Counted from the stretch's first letter, positions 8,966-18,054 are shown. The stretch: 31,995 bases of DNA from JBBDRW01 sp040905265 (GCA_040905265.1 JBBDRW010000111.1:1-31995), one strand, 5' to 3'. Numbers and translations: made by a program. The notes: generated by a model not told the origin, from the letters alone.

Positions 8966-9943
8966 ATGGAAGATATTTCTGGAAAAACATTTGATGTAGT
9001 CATTATTGGAAGCGGCCCGGCCGGGCTGACAGCAGCACTTTATGCGGCAAGAGCTGATCTGGCGCCGATTGTCTTTGAAGGGCCGGAACCGGGCGGGCAG
9101 TTGATGCAGACGACCGATGTGGAGAATTATCCGGGATATCCTGACGGAGTTTTGGGGCCAAAAATGATGGAGGACTTCAGGTCACAGGCAGTGCGGTTTG
9201 GTGCCGACTGCCGGTACGGGTATGTGACAGATATCGATTTCGAAAAGCGGCCATACAGGCTGACGGTAGATGAAGAGACCGAACTCTTTGCAAAATCGAT
9301 TATTATTTCCACCGGGGCATCAGCCCGATGGCTGCACCTGGAGAGTGAACAGAAGCTGCGAGGAAAAGGTGTAAGTGCCTGTGCAACGTGTGACGGGGCT
9401 TTTTTCAGGAACCAGCATGTTGTTGTGGTTGGCGGTGGAGACACTGCAATGGAAGAGGCGCTGTTTCTGACCAAATTTGCTTCCAGGGTTACGGTAATAC
9501 ACCGAAGAGAGGAGCTTCGGGCCTCCAAGGTGATGCAGCAGCGTGCTTTCGACAATGAAAAGATCGAGTTTCTCTGGAACTCCGAACTTCAGGAAGTAAA
9601 TGGAGATGCGGTTGTTGAGGGGGTAAAAGTGAAGAATAATGAAACCGGAGAGATCATCGAGCTCGGGGATGTGACGGGCGTTTTTATCGCCATTGGCCAC
9701 AAACCCAATACGGATCTTTTTAAGGGTGTTCTGACGATGGATGAAGTCGGTTATATTCAAACCATGGGGCAGACGACCAAAACAGACCTTCCAGGAATTT
9801 TTGCCTGTGGAGATGCTATGGACCCGGAATACCGGCAGGCGGTTACAGCCGCTGGATCAGGTTGCAAGGCAGCCATTGATGCGGAGAGGTTTCTGGCAGA
9901 GGAGGAGGTGGGACAGAACAAGGAGGCGGTCAGTACCTCCTGA
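8966..9943 (+). CDS. trxB: Thioredoxin-disulfide reductase
   Basis: This flavoenzyme reduces thioredoxin with NADPH. In 325 residues it shows the FAD site GSGPAGLTAALYAARA (15-30), the redox CATC (C139, C142), the NADPH site VGGGDTAMEEA (155-165) with HRREELRAS (179-187) for the 2'-phosphate, and the C-terminal FAD motif ACGDAMDPEYRQAVTAAGSG. It has the length and layout of the low-molecular-weight bacterial enzyme. Its stop is 3 bp from the end of the convergent DUF4342 gene. Confidence 0.97.
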   Translation: MEDISGKTFDVVIIGSGPAGLTAALYAARADLAPIVFEGPEPGGQLMQTTDVENYPGYPDGVLGPKMMEDFRSQAVRFGADCRYGYVTDIDFEKRPYRLTVDEETELFAKSIIISTGASARWLHLESEQKLRGKGVSACATCDGAFFRNQHVVVVGGGDTAMEEALFLTKFASRVTVIHRREELRASKVMQQRAFDNEKIEFLWNSELQEVNGDAVVEGVKVKNNETGEIIELGDVTGVFIAIGHKPNTDLFKGVLTMDEVGYIQTMGQTTKTDLPGIFACGDAMDPEYRQAVTAAGSGCKAAIDAERFLAEEEVGQNKEAVSTS

Positions 9944-9961
9944 CCGTCAGGAGCTCTTTTT
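9927..9961 (+). terminator. Probable trxB terminator in the convergent junction
   Basis: CTCCTGAC-C-GTCAGGAG (9937-9953) is a near-perfect palindrome followed by CTC and five T residues. An overlapping alternative stem, CGGTCAG (9927-9933) with CTGACCG (9940-9946), competes with it. It spans the trxB stop codon and the end of the opposite gene. The tight loop makes the first fold imperfect. Confidence 0.5.
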
Positions 9962-10312
9962 CTCCTCCTCACTGTTTTCAGGTTCATCCTCATCATCTTT
10001 GACCTCGATGCATTCAGCTTCGATCTCGTTTTCATCTGTGTCGTGGTCGGGGTTTTTCTCAACGAGTACCTGTACATCGTTAACGAGAAGGAGGATCGTA
10101 GTGATGGCCGTAATCACAGGAGCAGCAATGGTAAACACGGCACTTCCCGCTACTCCCATGGTGAGTTGGGATTGAAACAGTACTTTCCCTTTCCCACTTT
10201 TGATGACAATTCGACGTGCATTTCCCTTTCGAATGATCTCTTTGATCTGTTCGATGATCTGGTTCACGGTTCCACCGATCTCTTCAAAAAGTGTTTGATC
10301 TTTTGTAGTCAT
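9947..10312 (-). CDS. DUF4342 domain protein
   Basis: This is a small protein with the DUF4342 pattern. An amphipathic helical start (ETVNQ-like: IGGTVNQIIEQIKEIIRKGN) leads to a basic ARRIVIKSGKGKVLFQSQLTMGV core, a hydrophobic stretch (AAPVITAITTILLLVNDVQVLVE), and a highly acidic tail rich in D and E. The function is unknown; the family is thought to be membrane-associated. An upstream ATG at 10333 would add seven residues. I prefer 10312 because AAGGA precedes it by about 8 bp. It is convergent with trxB and directly downstream of a doubtful small ORF. Confidence 0.8.
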   Translation of the reverse strand: MTTKDQTLFEEIGGTVNQIIEQIKEIIRKGNARRIVIKSGKGKVLFQSQLTMGVAGSAVFTIAAPVITAITTILLLVNDVQVLVEKNPDHDTDENEIEAECIEVKDDEDEPENSEEEKKSS

Positions 10313-10325
10313 AAGTTCGGTCCTT

Positions 10326-10529
10326 TTACACATCTATGTATTTGATTTCTTGCGAAGTTCGTAAGGAACTCTCCTCAAATGGATCATACTTTGAGAAGAG
10401 GTTCAAACCCTGATGTTCGGCCAACTTCACTATACGCAGCACTACTGTGTTACTGCTATATGAACGATCCATCTGAATCGCTTCGTCCGGATCGGGATAG
10501 ACAATCCCTGCAGTCCTGAATGTGGCCAT
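10326..10529 (-). CDS. Hypothetical small protein (doubtful)
   Basis: A 67-codon ORF starts from ATG at 10529; an in-frame TTG at 10544 would add five residues. Its stop is 13 bp before the preferred DUF4342 start, and it fills an otherwise empty stretch on the same strand. AGGA lies only 3 bp before the ATG. The protein (MATFRTAGIVYPDPDEAIQ at the start) has no family I recognise, no signal peptide and no membrane segment. It could be a genuine operon partner or a chance ORF. Confidence 0.35.
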   Translation of the reverse strand: MATFRTAGIVYPDPDEAIQMDRSYSSNTVVLRIVKLAEHQGLNLFSKYDPFEESSLRTSQEIKYIDV

Positions 10530-10589
10530 AAATCCTGTTTTCAATATTTTCTACGAAATACCGGCTGAAAAGATACAGAGAGACCGACT

Positions 10590-12134
10590 ATGTTATCGAG
10601 AGTTTATTGTGCATCCACTATTGGAGTCGATGCACGTCTGATAGAGGTAGAAGTGAATATCAGCGGTGGATTGCCAAAATTTTTTCTGGTCGGGCTGCCG
10701 GACCGGGCGGTCAGTGAATCGAGAGACCGGATTGAAGCGGCCTTGAAAAATTCTGGAGCGAGGTATCCATTAGGCAGAATAACCGTAAATCTGGCGCCGG
10801 CTGACCTGCCGAAAGAGGGGAGCAGCTTTGATCTTCCGATTGCACTGAACCTGCTGGCTTCATCCTGCCAGGTTCAGTCAGAAAAACTCAAAAGAACCGT
10901 AGCACTCGGAGAGTTGTCGCTCAATGGTGAGATTCGGCCGGTGAAAGGGGTTCTTCCCATTGCGATAGAGGCCAAAAAGAGTGGACTGGAATATATGATC
11001 GTCCCTTCGCAGAACAGGCTGGAAGCTGCCATCGTTGAGCCTTTACGCGTTCTTGCCTTTGACCATTTGCGTGAGGTGATGGAGTGGATGGATGGACCCG
11101 TTGCGGAAGAGCAACCGGTCTCGGTAAACATACGGGACGTATTGGAGAACCAGCAGGAACAGGAGGCACCGGACTTCAGCGATGTTCGCGGGCAGGAGAG
11201 CGTGAAACGTGCACTTGAAGTAGCGGCGGCCGGTGGGCATAACCTGATTATGGTTGGCCCCCCGGGTTCCGGTAAAACCATGCTTGCCAGACGTTTACCG
11301 GCAATTTTGCCGCCTCTGACGGTTGAAGAGGCGCTTGAGACCACCAAAATACATTCGGTTGCAGGGATTCTCTCAGAAGGGTTTGCCCTGGTTACCCGCC
11401 GCCCATTTCGTGCACCTCACCACACCGTCTCCAATGTAGCTCTCACTGGCGGGGGATCGATTCCGATGCCCGGCGAGATTTCCATTTCCCATAACGGTGT
11501 TCTGTTTCTGGATGAACTTCCGGAATTCAGGAGAAGTGCGTTGGAAGTGATGCGTCAACCGCTTGAAGATGGGTTTGTAACGATCTCAAGAGCGAAGATG
11601 AGTGTCGAGTATCCGAGCCGGTTTATGCTGGTCGCCTCGATGAATCCGTCTCCGTCCGGAGGCTGGTACGATCCGGCAGATCCGGAATCTGACTCACCCA
11701 TGCAGATGCAGCGATACCTGGGAAAGATCAGCGGGCCGTTACTCGACCGGATTGACCTTCACATTGATGTGGAAAAAGTTGGATTTGAGGAGCTCTCTTC
11801 GAAGAGCAAAGGAGAGCCGTCGTCTGTTATCCGGAAGCGTGTTGTTGCAGCCAGGGGGATTCAGAACAGGCGATATTCAGGGATGGCCGGAATCCATTGC
11901 AATGCTCAGATTTCCTCTCGAACGGCACGGCAAATCTGCCTGCTGGATGCCGCAGGGAACTCGCTGATGAAAAGAGCCATGAAGGCTCTCGGTTTGTCTG
12001 CACGGGCGTATGACCGGATTCTGAAAGTGGCCAGAACGGTAGCCGATCTGGATTCCTCCGATTCGATTCGTCCTAACCATATCGCCGAAGCGATCCAGTA
12101 TCGAAGCCTGGACAGAGATGGGTGGCTTGGTTGA
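10590..12134 (+). CDS. comM: YifB/ComM-family Mg-chelatase-like AAA+ ATPase
   Basis: ComM proteins are hexameric helicases that promote branch migration during integration of transforming DNA. Residues 1-170 are the N-terminal domain (GVDARLIEVEV, GLPDRAVSESRDRIEAAL, LAPADLPKEGSSFDLPIAL). The ATPase core has Walker A GPPGSGKT (223-230), RRPFRAPHHT, Walker B LFLDELPEF (305-313) and SGPLLDRIDLH, and the C-terminus ends in the usual helical domain (RTVADLDSSDSI..HIAEAIQYRSLDR). Where many relatives have a NPCPCG...CxC cysteine cluster, this one has NPSPSGGW...ESDSP, with Ser at each place. It is a monocistronic-looking gene. Confidence 0.93.
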   Translation: MLSRVYCASTIGVDARLIEVEVNISGGLPKFFLVGLPDRAVSESRDRIEAALKNSGARYPLGRITVNLAPADLPKEGSSFDLPIALNLLASSCQVQSEKLKRTVALGELSLNGEIRPVKGVLPIAIEAKKSGLEYMIVPSQNRLEAAIVEPLRVLAFDHLREVMEWMDGPVAEEQPVSVNIRDVLENQQEQEAPDFSDVRGQESVKRALEVAAAGGHNLIMVGPPGSGKTMLARRLPAILPPLTVEEALETTKIHSVAGILSEGFALVTRRPFRAPHHTVSNVALTGGGSIPMPGEISISHNGVLFLDELPEFRRSALEVMRQPLEDGFVTISRAKMSVEYPSRFMLVASMNPSPSGGWYDPADPESDSPMQMQRYLGKISGPLLDRIDLHIDVEKVGFEELSSKSKGEPSSVIRKRVVAARGIQNRRYSGMAGIHCNAQISSRTARQICLLDAAGNSLMKRAMKALGLSARAYDRILKVARTVADLDSSDSIRPNHIAEAIQYRSLDRDGWLG

Positions 12135-12421
12135 GTCTGTTCAATTGAGATTCGGGTCAAAAGATCGCGATTCTCAGGGTATGTATGGGACTCACTCGGT
12201 TTTAATCTTGTGTCGAACGGGTATCCTGCTTGTCGGGCCGGTCTGCATGGATCTCTCCTGAAACTTGTCAATTATTATGCGAAATTACGGACAGGCTCTG
12301 TTCAACAGATGACATGTCGATTTTGCATCCGGCCATTCTGCCGATGTGTGGAACTGATATCACTTCGCGAACAGCTTGTAGAGTTGAAAATTGAAACCAA
12401 CGATAACGTAAAGTAAGGAAC

Positions 12422-13963
12422 ATGGTGAATGGAATGGGCGCGCAACACCTCGGGAATGTGCAACAACTTCTCGCGAAAGAGAAGGATCTGACTCTCTATG
12501 AATCTTCTCTCCACGAACATGAGGGGATCCTCTTCGGTATTGTACGAAGAGGTATCGACAAACTGCTGCTGGTATGGCCTGTCGGAAATGGATCGAGCTT
12601 GCCGGAAACGGAATTTCAGGGGGAGCGGTCAGGTTCAGGGGATCATGAATTTCTCCTGTGTGAGTGTACACATGCACAGGCAGAGGCGATCCGAAAGAGG
12701 TTCGAGTTCACACGCCCGGTTCTGGTCGGAAAGGTGAACTCGTACGGGCTGGGTGATCGGCTGGGAAATGCAGGCCCCGCACATATCCGGGCGATCCGGG
12801 AGACCGGGTTCCGTCCTGTACTCGCACAGCAGTCCATCCGTGAACTGGAACGGACCCGGAGAACCGCCGAGGAGGTGATGGATGCCGCTACCTGGTCGGT
12901 GTTTCAGGAGGGGTATCATGAAGGTTTTGGGGCGGATGGAGATCACCTGAAGACCACGGACGATCTGGACCGGATGGTGGAGGCGAGATATACCATGTTC
13001 ACCATCGATCCTAGTGATTATGTCGTTAACAAAGCACTCGCGATGAAGAAAGACGAACTCCTGGCTGCTTTTCAGGCACTTCCCTGGGACGAACTTGATG
13101 ATTCCCCGGATCTTCTGCTCGGGCGATATAACGGACTGGATGCAGACCTGGGTGAGGGGAACCGGTTACAACCGGATCGGGCAGAAGTACTTCAGGGGAT
13201 GGTAAAATATGGGAAGGTGATCGCTCATACGCGAATGATGGCAGAGTACCTGAAAAAAACCTGGCCGGACCATCCTGCTGAGCTGGAGCTTTCTGTCGAT
13301 GAGACGGATGAACCGACCACTCTGTTTGAACACTATCTGGTGGCCTCTGAACTGAGCCGGCTGGGTGTAGAGCTGGTGAGCCTGGCGCCCCGGTTTTGCG
13401 GTGATTTTGAAAAAGGAATCGACTTCAAAGGGGACCTGGAGCAGTTCCGGGAGGAGTATCTGCAGCATCTCGCCATTGCGGCACTGTTTGGCGGGTATAA
13501 ACTGAGTGTTCACTCCGGGAGTGACAAGTTTTCCGTCTATCGTGTGGTCGGTTCTCTTCGGTCAGGGGCGGTTCATGTGAAGACCGCCGGAACCAGCTAC
13601 CTGGAAGCGTTGCGTACGGTCGCGGTCGCGGATCCCGGTTTCTTCCGGGAGATCATGTCGTTTTCCCTGACCCGTTTTGAAGAGGATAAAAAGACCTATC
13701 ACATCTCGGCCGATGTGAACCGTATTCCGGACCCGGCAACCCTGAAAGGGGCCGAACTGACGGCACTTCTGGATGACGACCATACCCGCCAGGTACTCCA
13801 TGTCGCTTACGGCTCCGTGTTGTCTGGGGAGCAGCCGCAAGCACGCACCTGGAAGAAACGGCTGATGCAGGTTTTGGAAGAGAATGAAGAGCTCCACATG
13901 GAACACCTCGTCCGGCATTTTGAAAAGCATCTGGAGCCGTTCGGAGATCGGGGACAGGTGTGA
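12422..13963 (+). CDS. uxaE: Tagaturonate/fructuronate epimerase (UxaE family)
   Basis: The UxaE family, first defined in Thermotoga maritima, interconverts D-tagaturonate and D-fructuronate, so galacturonate can enter the glucuronate branch. Family-like motifs in the 513 residues are YGLGDRLGNAGPAHIRA (108-124), AQQSIRELERT (135-145), ATWSVFQEGYHEGFGADGDH (156-175), MFTIDPSDYV (192-201), the putative metal/active site HSGSDKFSVY (from H364) and HVKTAGTSYLEALR (from H385). I assigned it by remembered motifs and by context, since uxuA, uxaC, kdgK and eda all lie within 10 kb. AAGGA is close to the ATG; ATG at 12434 is an alternative. It stands alone on the + strand, facing the - strand cytochrome gene. 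Confidence 0.82.
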   Translation: MVNGMGAQHLGNVQQLLAKEKDLTLYESSLHEHEGILFGIVRRGIDKLLLVWPVGNGSSLPETEFQGERSGSGDHEFLLCECTHAQAEAIRKRFEFTRPVLVGKVNSYGLGDRLGNAGPAHIRAIRETGFRPVLAQQSIRELERTRRTAEEVMDAATWSVFQEGYHEGFGADGDHLKTTDDLDRMVEARYTMFTIDPSDYVVNKALAMKKDELLAAFQALPWDELDDSPDLLLGRYNGLDADLGEGNRLQPDRAEVLQGMVKYGKVIAHTRMMAEYLKKTWPDHPAELELSVDETDEPTTLFEHYLVASELSRLGVELVSLAPRFCGDFEKGIDFKGDLEQFREEYLQHLAIAALFGGYKLSVHSGSDKFSVYRVVGSLRSGAVHVKTAGTSYLEALRTVAVADPGFFREIMSFSLTRFEEDKKTYHISADVNRIPDPATLKGAELTALLDDDHTRQVLHVAYGSVLSGEQPQARTWKKRLMQVLEENEELHMEHLVRHFEKHLEPFGDRGQV

Positions 13964-14115
13964 ATGAATCGTTTTGCCGACAATGCCTGCCAGATAACCG
14001 ATCCCGTTTTCTATGTTAGAGATTTCCAGTGGTAATGATTCGATTTACTCATTCAGGAAGGGGAAGTGATAAGTAACCGGCTTTTACTACTTTGAGGAAG
14101 TAGCGTTCGGCAGCC

Positions 14116-16557
14116 TTACTCTACAAGTTCCCGGAGTTCTTCCGGAGTCCACGCTTCTGAACGTCCGGGATGTTCGTGTCGAATGGCCTCTACCTCTTCT
14201 TCAGAAACAGGAGGAGAATCATTCCCCCAGGACTGTCGCAGATAGGTCAGCAAGGCGGCAACATTCAGATCGGACAGGAATTCATGAGCGGGCATGGCTC
14301 CGGCAACCGGGTAGCCTGTATCCTCGGTACCTCCCTGAAATCCGTGAAGAATAATTCGGACGGCCTGTCCCGGCTCACCGCTAATCCAGTTACTGCCTGC
14401 AAGCGGTGGTGCAACTCCTTCGACACCCTCCCCCTGCCCGCCGTGGCAGACTGCACAGGTTTGGTAGTGCTGACGGCCGGTGTTAAAGAGACGGAGTTGC
14501 TCGTCCCTCAACTGTTGCGGCGGAGCGTCTGTCTCTTCCTGTACCCTGTTCAGCAGGTCAAGGAAGTTGTCTTTCTCTTCAAGGACATCTCTTTCCCAGT
14601 TAAAATCGGTTTGCAAAAGCTCTGAAAACTCTGCTTCTCGAAGGTAGAGGCCTGTAAGAGCCATCTCCCGGAACCATTCGCTTTCCGGGTGATCGTTGAC
14701 GATCCGAGCCATCAGGGAGAGAGCTTCCGGATCGGAGGACTCTCCCAGGGAGGCGAGTAACTGGAGTTTCGGGTATTCATCGCTCTCATGGTCGTACCAT
14801 TCGGCGAGCCTCTCGATAACATCCCGGTTGTTGTATCGAAGTTCCGGTTCCAATATCCTCACAGCTGCCGCACGGATTCGCGGGTGGGGGTCTTCCATTG
14901 CCGAAAGTGCGATGGCTGCCAGTTGCCCGGCCGGGTACTGTTCCCGGTCATACCCTTCCAGTGTCCAGAGAGCCTGCAGCCGGGTATAGAATTCGACGGA
15001 AGGATTCAGAATATGTCCCTCCAGATCGGGAACTGCGGATTCGGGCGAGCGCTGCACGAGAAGCTGCTGGGAGATGTCCCGGATCCATCCATTCCGGTGG
15101 GTCAACAACTCAACTAGCTCTTCCGGGGATTTTTTTGAGAGATCAGGCCGGTTGTAGTCGATCTCCCGGTCCTCCCGTACAATCCGGTAAATCCGGCCGA
15201 ATTGTCCCCGCCCCGTGGGCAGGTGGAGTCCCTGTTCGACCGCATACTCTCTGAGATGACCGGTCAGAAAACGGGCGTGCTGGAAGATGCCCCGGTAGAG
15301 GTCGATTACATAGAGGGAGCCGTCCGGTGCGTTGTAGATGTTGACCGGCCGGAACCGCTCGTCAGTAGAGGTTAGAAACTCCCTTTCCCGGTAAGCGAAC
15401 TCTGCCTCTGCCCCGATACTGCCGGGAGATTCGTCAATTCCGGTCAGCCGCTTGATCAGGTTACCTGCAGGTTCAGGTATGAACGCGTTGCCCCGGTACT
15501 CTTCACCGAACTGGTCGCCACGATAGATTACCGGCCCTGTAGTGGCCGTGCTCCGGAGCAGTATCCCCTCTTCATTTGATATGGAACCGACCTGATATCC
15601 GCGGTTCACACCCGTCGAATGGGCCGGCCACATCTCTTCACTCTCCGCGATATTTTCATAGATTCCCGCCTGCATAGAGAAATGTGGATGGCGATCGCTG
15701 TAGCCGTAGGGGACGAGATGGGTCGTCAGTGTCCGGCTGTTGTGCGAGGAGTAGAGGCGCCCCCAATCATCCTGTGTAATCCCCCACTGCTGAAGCGTTT
15801 CAAACGGGCGTGTCAGCCATTCACCATTCCGGTATCGGAGACTCTCAACGTTGTTATGGGAACTGTGAAGCCAGTTATCCATTCCCCACATCAGGCCGTT
15901 TGGCATATGCTCTACATTGCCTGAATCGGGATTCCCGTAGGAGTCGTAAACAATTTCTTTTGTATCCCCGATACCATCCCCTGTGGTATCCTGTATGAAC
16001 CAGACATGGGGAGGTTCGGCAAAAAGTACGCCCGATTCGAGAACCTTGATCGCTCTCGGGAGAACCAGGTTATCCATAAAAACATGGCTTTGATCCATCA
16101 TGCCGTCACCGTTACTGTCCTCCAAAACCACAATGCGGCTTTGCGGGACCCGTTCCAGCTCCGAGGTCTCCTCATCACCCAGGTCGTGCACCGGCATATA
16201 GGACTGCATCTCAACCACCCAGAGATGGCCGGCAGGGTCGATATCCATCGCTACCGGGTCAATAATCGCCGGTTCATGAGCCACAAGTTCGATGCGGAAG
16301 CCCTCTTCAAGCTGAAATGTTTTCAAGGCTTCCGGGGGTGAGAGGGGCGGGACCGCCAGATCCTGGTAGAGGCTGTAATCCGGTGGCGGAGAAGGGCGGC
16401 GGCTGGCATGAGCGGCTGCTGCTTCGGAATCTGCAAAACGGAGAGTCGTCTGAGAGTGTGCCGGGTCGAAAGAGGGCAGATTAAAAAACAGGTATAGTAG
16501 CAGGATCAGGGCTGTAAGCGCACCTGTTCCGGTCAAGAATTGTTTCGTTACACTCAT
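14116..16557 (-). CDS. Membrane-bound dehydrogenase with HEAT repeats and C-terminal cytochrome c
   Basis: The N-terminus has a signal-anchor segment (about 9-27, GTGALTALILLLYLFFNL). Residues about 75-470 are a beta-propeller sugar/alcohol dehydrogenase-like domain of the 'PVC-type' kind (EEGFRIELVAHEPAIIDPVA, DPAGHLWVVEMQSYM, EDSNGDGMMDQSHVFMDNL, VYVIDLYRG-like SLYVIDLYRGIFQHARFL). Helical HEAT-like repeats follow (about 480-650). A cytochrome c domain closes the protein, with haem motif CAVCH (701-705) and likely distal ligand M755 in GAMPAH. It should be periplasmic and pass electrons to the respiratory chain. The substrate is unknown. It is 78 bp downstream of uxuA on the same strand, so the two are probably co-expressed. 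Confidence 0.85.
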   Translation of the reverse strand: MSVTKQFLTGTGALTALILLLYLFFNLPSFDPAHSQTTLRFADSEAAAAHASRRPSPPPDYSLYQDLAVPPLSPPEALKTFQLEEGFRIELVAHEPAIIDPVAMDIDPAGHLWVVEMQSYMPVHDLGDEETSELERVPQSRIVVLEDSNGDGMMDQSHVFMDNLVLPRAIKVLESGVLFAEPPHVWFIQDTTGDGIGDTKEIVYDSYGNPDSGNVEHMPNGLMWGMDNWLHSSHNNVESLRYRNGEWLTRPFETLQQWGITQDDWGRLYSSHNSRTLTTHLVPYGYSDRHPHFSMQAGIYENIAESEEMWPAHSTGVNRGYQVGSISNEEGILLRSTATTGPVIYRGDQFGEEYRGNAFIPEPAGNLIKRLTGIDESPGSIGAEAEFAYREREFLTSTDERFRPVNIYNAPDGSLYVIDLYRGIFQHARFLTGHLREYAVEQGLHLPTGRGQFGRIYRIVREDREIDYNRPDLSKKSPEELVELLTHRNGWIRDISQQLLVQRSPESAVPDLEGHILNPSVEFYTRLQALWTLEGYDREQYPAGQLAAIALSAMEDPHPRIRAAAVRILEPELRYNNRDVIERLAEWYDHESDEYPKLQLLASLGESSDPEALSLMARIVNDHPESEWFREMALTGLYLREAEFSELLQTDFNWERDVLEEKDNFLDLLNRVQEETDAPPQQLRDEQLRLFNTGRQHYQTCAVCHGGQGEGVEGVAPPLAGSNWISGEPGQAVRIILHGFQGGTEDTGYPVAGAMPAHEFLSDLNVAALLTYLRQSWGNDSPPVSEEEVEAIRHEHPGRSEAWTPEELRELVE

Positions 16558-16635
16558 TCCGGATTCGTCAAAATATTTGCTATGATTGCAGAAGACGGGC
16601 TCTTTGTATCTTGCGGTATTGGATGGATTTGGGAA

Positions 16636-17817
16636 TCACCGTCTCCTGAGCCCCATCTCCAGGCCACGCAGTTCGGCCAGGCCCCGAAGCCGCCCGATAC
16701 AGGAGTATCCGGGAAAGGTCTCTTTCGGGAGGTCATCCAGCATCTTGTGGCCGTGGTCCGGCCGCATTGGTATATCCAGATCAGCACGACCCTCTTTGTG
16801 TCGGCGATTCTGTTCCTGAATGAGTGCTTCCATGACTGCCGCCATGTCAACACTGCCATCCAGATGGTCAGACTCATGAAATGATCGCCCTTCGCTTTCA
16901 CGACGTACATTTCTCAGGTGGACAAAGTTGATCCTGTGGCCAAGCCGTTCCGCCATGCCCGGAAGGTCGTTGTCTGGCCGGGCGCCGTAGGAGCCGGTAC
17001 AGAGGGTAAGGCCGTTTGCCGGAGAATCCACCGATTCTATGATAAACCGTGCATCCTCTTCTGTACTGACAACCCTGGGCAGGCCGAAGAGAGGGAATGG
17101 AGGGTCATCCGGGTGGATGGCGAGACGTACCCCGGACTCTTCTGCAACCGGGACAATTTCTTGCAGAAACCGTATGATGTTCTCTTTCAGTTTTTCTGCG
17201 GAAATACCATCGTATGTGTTCAGGATCTCTCTGAACTCCTCAAAGGTATACCCCTCTTCCGATCCGGGGAGCCCGAGTAATATGGTATCGGTCAGGGTTG
17301 TTTTTTGTTCGTCACTCATTGAATGGACGTAATCCGATGCCTTCTCGCACGCCTCTTCTGAATAGTCACGCTCGGCCCCCTTTCGTTCTAGAAGAAAGAG
17401 GTCGAAGGCTGCCAGTGCGATCTCATCGAACCGGAGGGCGGTTGAACCGTCCGAAACTTCAAACTCCAGGTTGGTTCGGGTCCAGTCCAGAACCGGCATG
17501 AAATTGTAACAGACGGTTGGAATACCGCACTCCCCCAGATTCTTCAGGGTCTGTTTGTAATGTTCGATGTACTGCCTGCAGTTGTCAATATTTCGCTTGA
17601 TGTCTTCGTGTATGGGTACGCTCTCGACAACAGACCAGCGTAACCCGGCATCTTCGATCCGCTTTTTATGTCTGTTGATTTCATCCAGGGTCCAGATATC
17701 TCCGATCGGGATGTGATGCAGAGCCGAGACAATCCCGGTTGCACCGGCTTGACGGATATCCTGCAGTGTCGTTGTGTCATTCGGCCCGAACCAGCGCCAG
17801 GTCTGTTCCAGTTTCAT
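16636..17817 (-). CDS. uxuA: Mannonate dehydratase
   Basis: It dehydrates D-mannonate to 2-keto-3-deoxygluconate (KDG). The TIM-barrel protein has the typical length (393 residues). Visible family features are the start LEQTWRWFGPNDTTTL, metal/active-site segments LAIHPDDPP (H235), LTLCTGSYGARPDNDL (C273) and FVHLRNV (H300), and RPDHGHKMLDD near the C-terminus. It is transcribed away from the kdgK/eda/uxaC series across a 329-bp gap, and leads the - strand pair with the cytochrome dehydrogenase gene. Confidence 0.96.
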   Translation of the reverse strand: MKLEQTWRWFGPNDTTTLQDIRQAGATGIVSALHHIPIGDIWTLDEINRHKKRIEDAGLRWSVVESVPIHEDIKRNIDNCRQYIEHYKQTLKNLGECGIPTVCYNFMPVLDWTRTNLEFEVSDGSTALRFDEIALAAFDLFLLERKGAERDYSEEACEKASDYVHSMSDEQKTTLTDTILLGLPGSEEGYTFEEFREILNTYDGISAEKLKENIIRFLQEIVPVAEESGVRLAIHPDDPPFPLFGLPRVVSTEEDARFIIESVDSPANGLTLCTGSYGARPDNDLPGMAERLGHRINFVHLRNVRRESEGRSFHESDHLDGSVDMAAVMEALIQEQNRRHKEGRADLDIPMRPDHGHKMLDDLPKETFPGYSCIGRLRGLAELRGLEMGLRRR

Positions 17818-17901
17818 GTGACGGTACTCTTTTATGGTTCTACTGTCGTGTTAAACATGCGATATGGGAAAAATCGAGGCTTGGCTCCCGCAAGAGTATA
17901 A

Positions 17902-17929
17902 TTGACATGACAGTAAGGTTTATGATAAT
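17902..17929 (+). promoter_or_regulatory. Sigma70-like promoter, uxuA-SDR gap
   Basis: A perfect TTGACA (17902-17907), a 16-bp spacer and GATAAT (17924-17929) form a strong match on the + strand. A transcript from here would carry a leader of about 210 nt before the SDR gene at 18147. The leader covers the dyads at 17991-18004 and 18055-18071. Confidence 0.5.
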
Positions 17930-17990
17930 TCCGAGTCCTGAAAATAGAGAAATCCTGATGGATTCACACAAAGCAATACAATACCCTCCT

Positions 17991-18004
17991 GGTTTTTTAA
18001 AACC
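17991..18004. promoter_or_regulatory. Dyad GGTTTT-TT-AAAACC
   Basis: Perfect 6-bp arms around TT, flanked on both sides by CCTCCT, lie in the divergent uxuA/SDR gap. It could be a protein-binding site or a weak hairpin in a + strand leader. No known operator consensus fits clearly. Confidence 0.3.
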
Positions 18005-18019
18005 TCCTATGAATCAAGC

Positions 18020-18048
18020 TTGTAGCTGAGACCATACATTATTATTAT
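18020..18048 (+). promoter_or_regulatory. Second candidate promoter for the uronate operon
   Basis: TTGTAG (18020-18025), a 17-bp spacer and TATTAT (18043-18048) give a good -10 and a partial -35. The predicted transcription start, about 18055, coincides with the left edge of the palindrome at 18055-18071. Confidence 0.4.
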
Positions 18049-18054
18049 AGCTGC

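Noticed and set aside
12135..12421. Possible gene or RNA in the 287-bp gap between comM and uxaE
   Set aside because: Only short frames without ribosome binding sites and no convincing hairpin, promoter or tRNA fold were seen.
14087..14103. CTACTT-TGAGG-AAGTAG as a terminator between uxaE and the cytochrome gene
   Set aside because: The stem is 6 bp, AT-rich, and followed by no T-tract on either strand.
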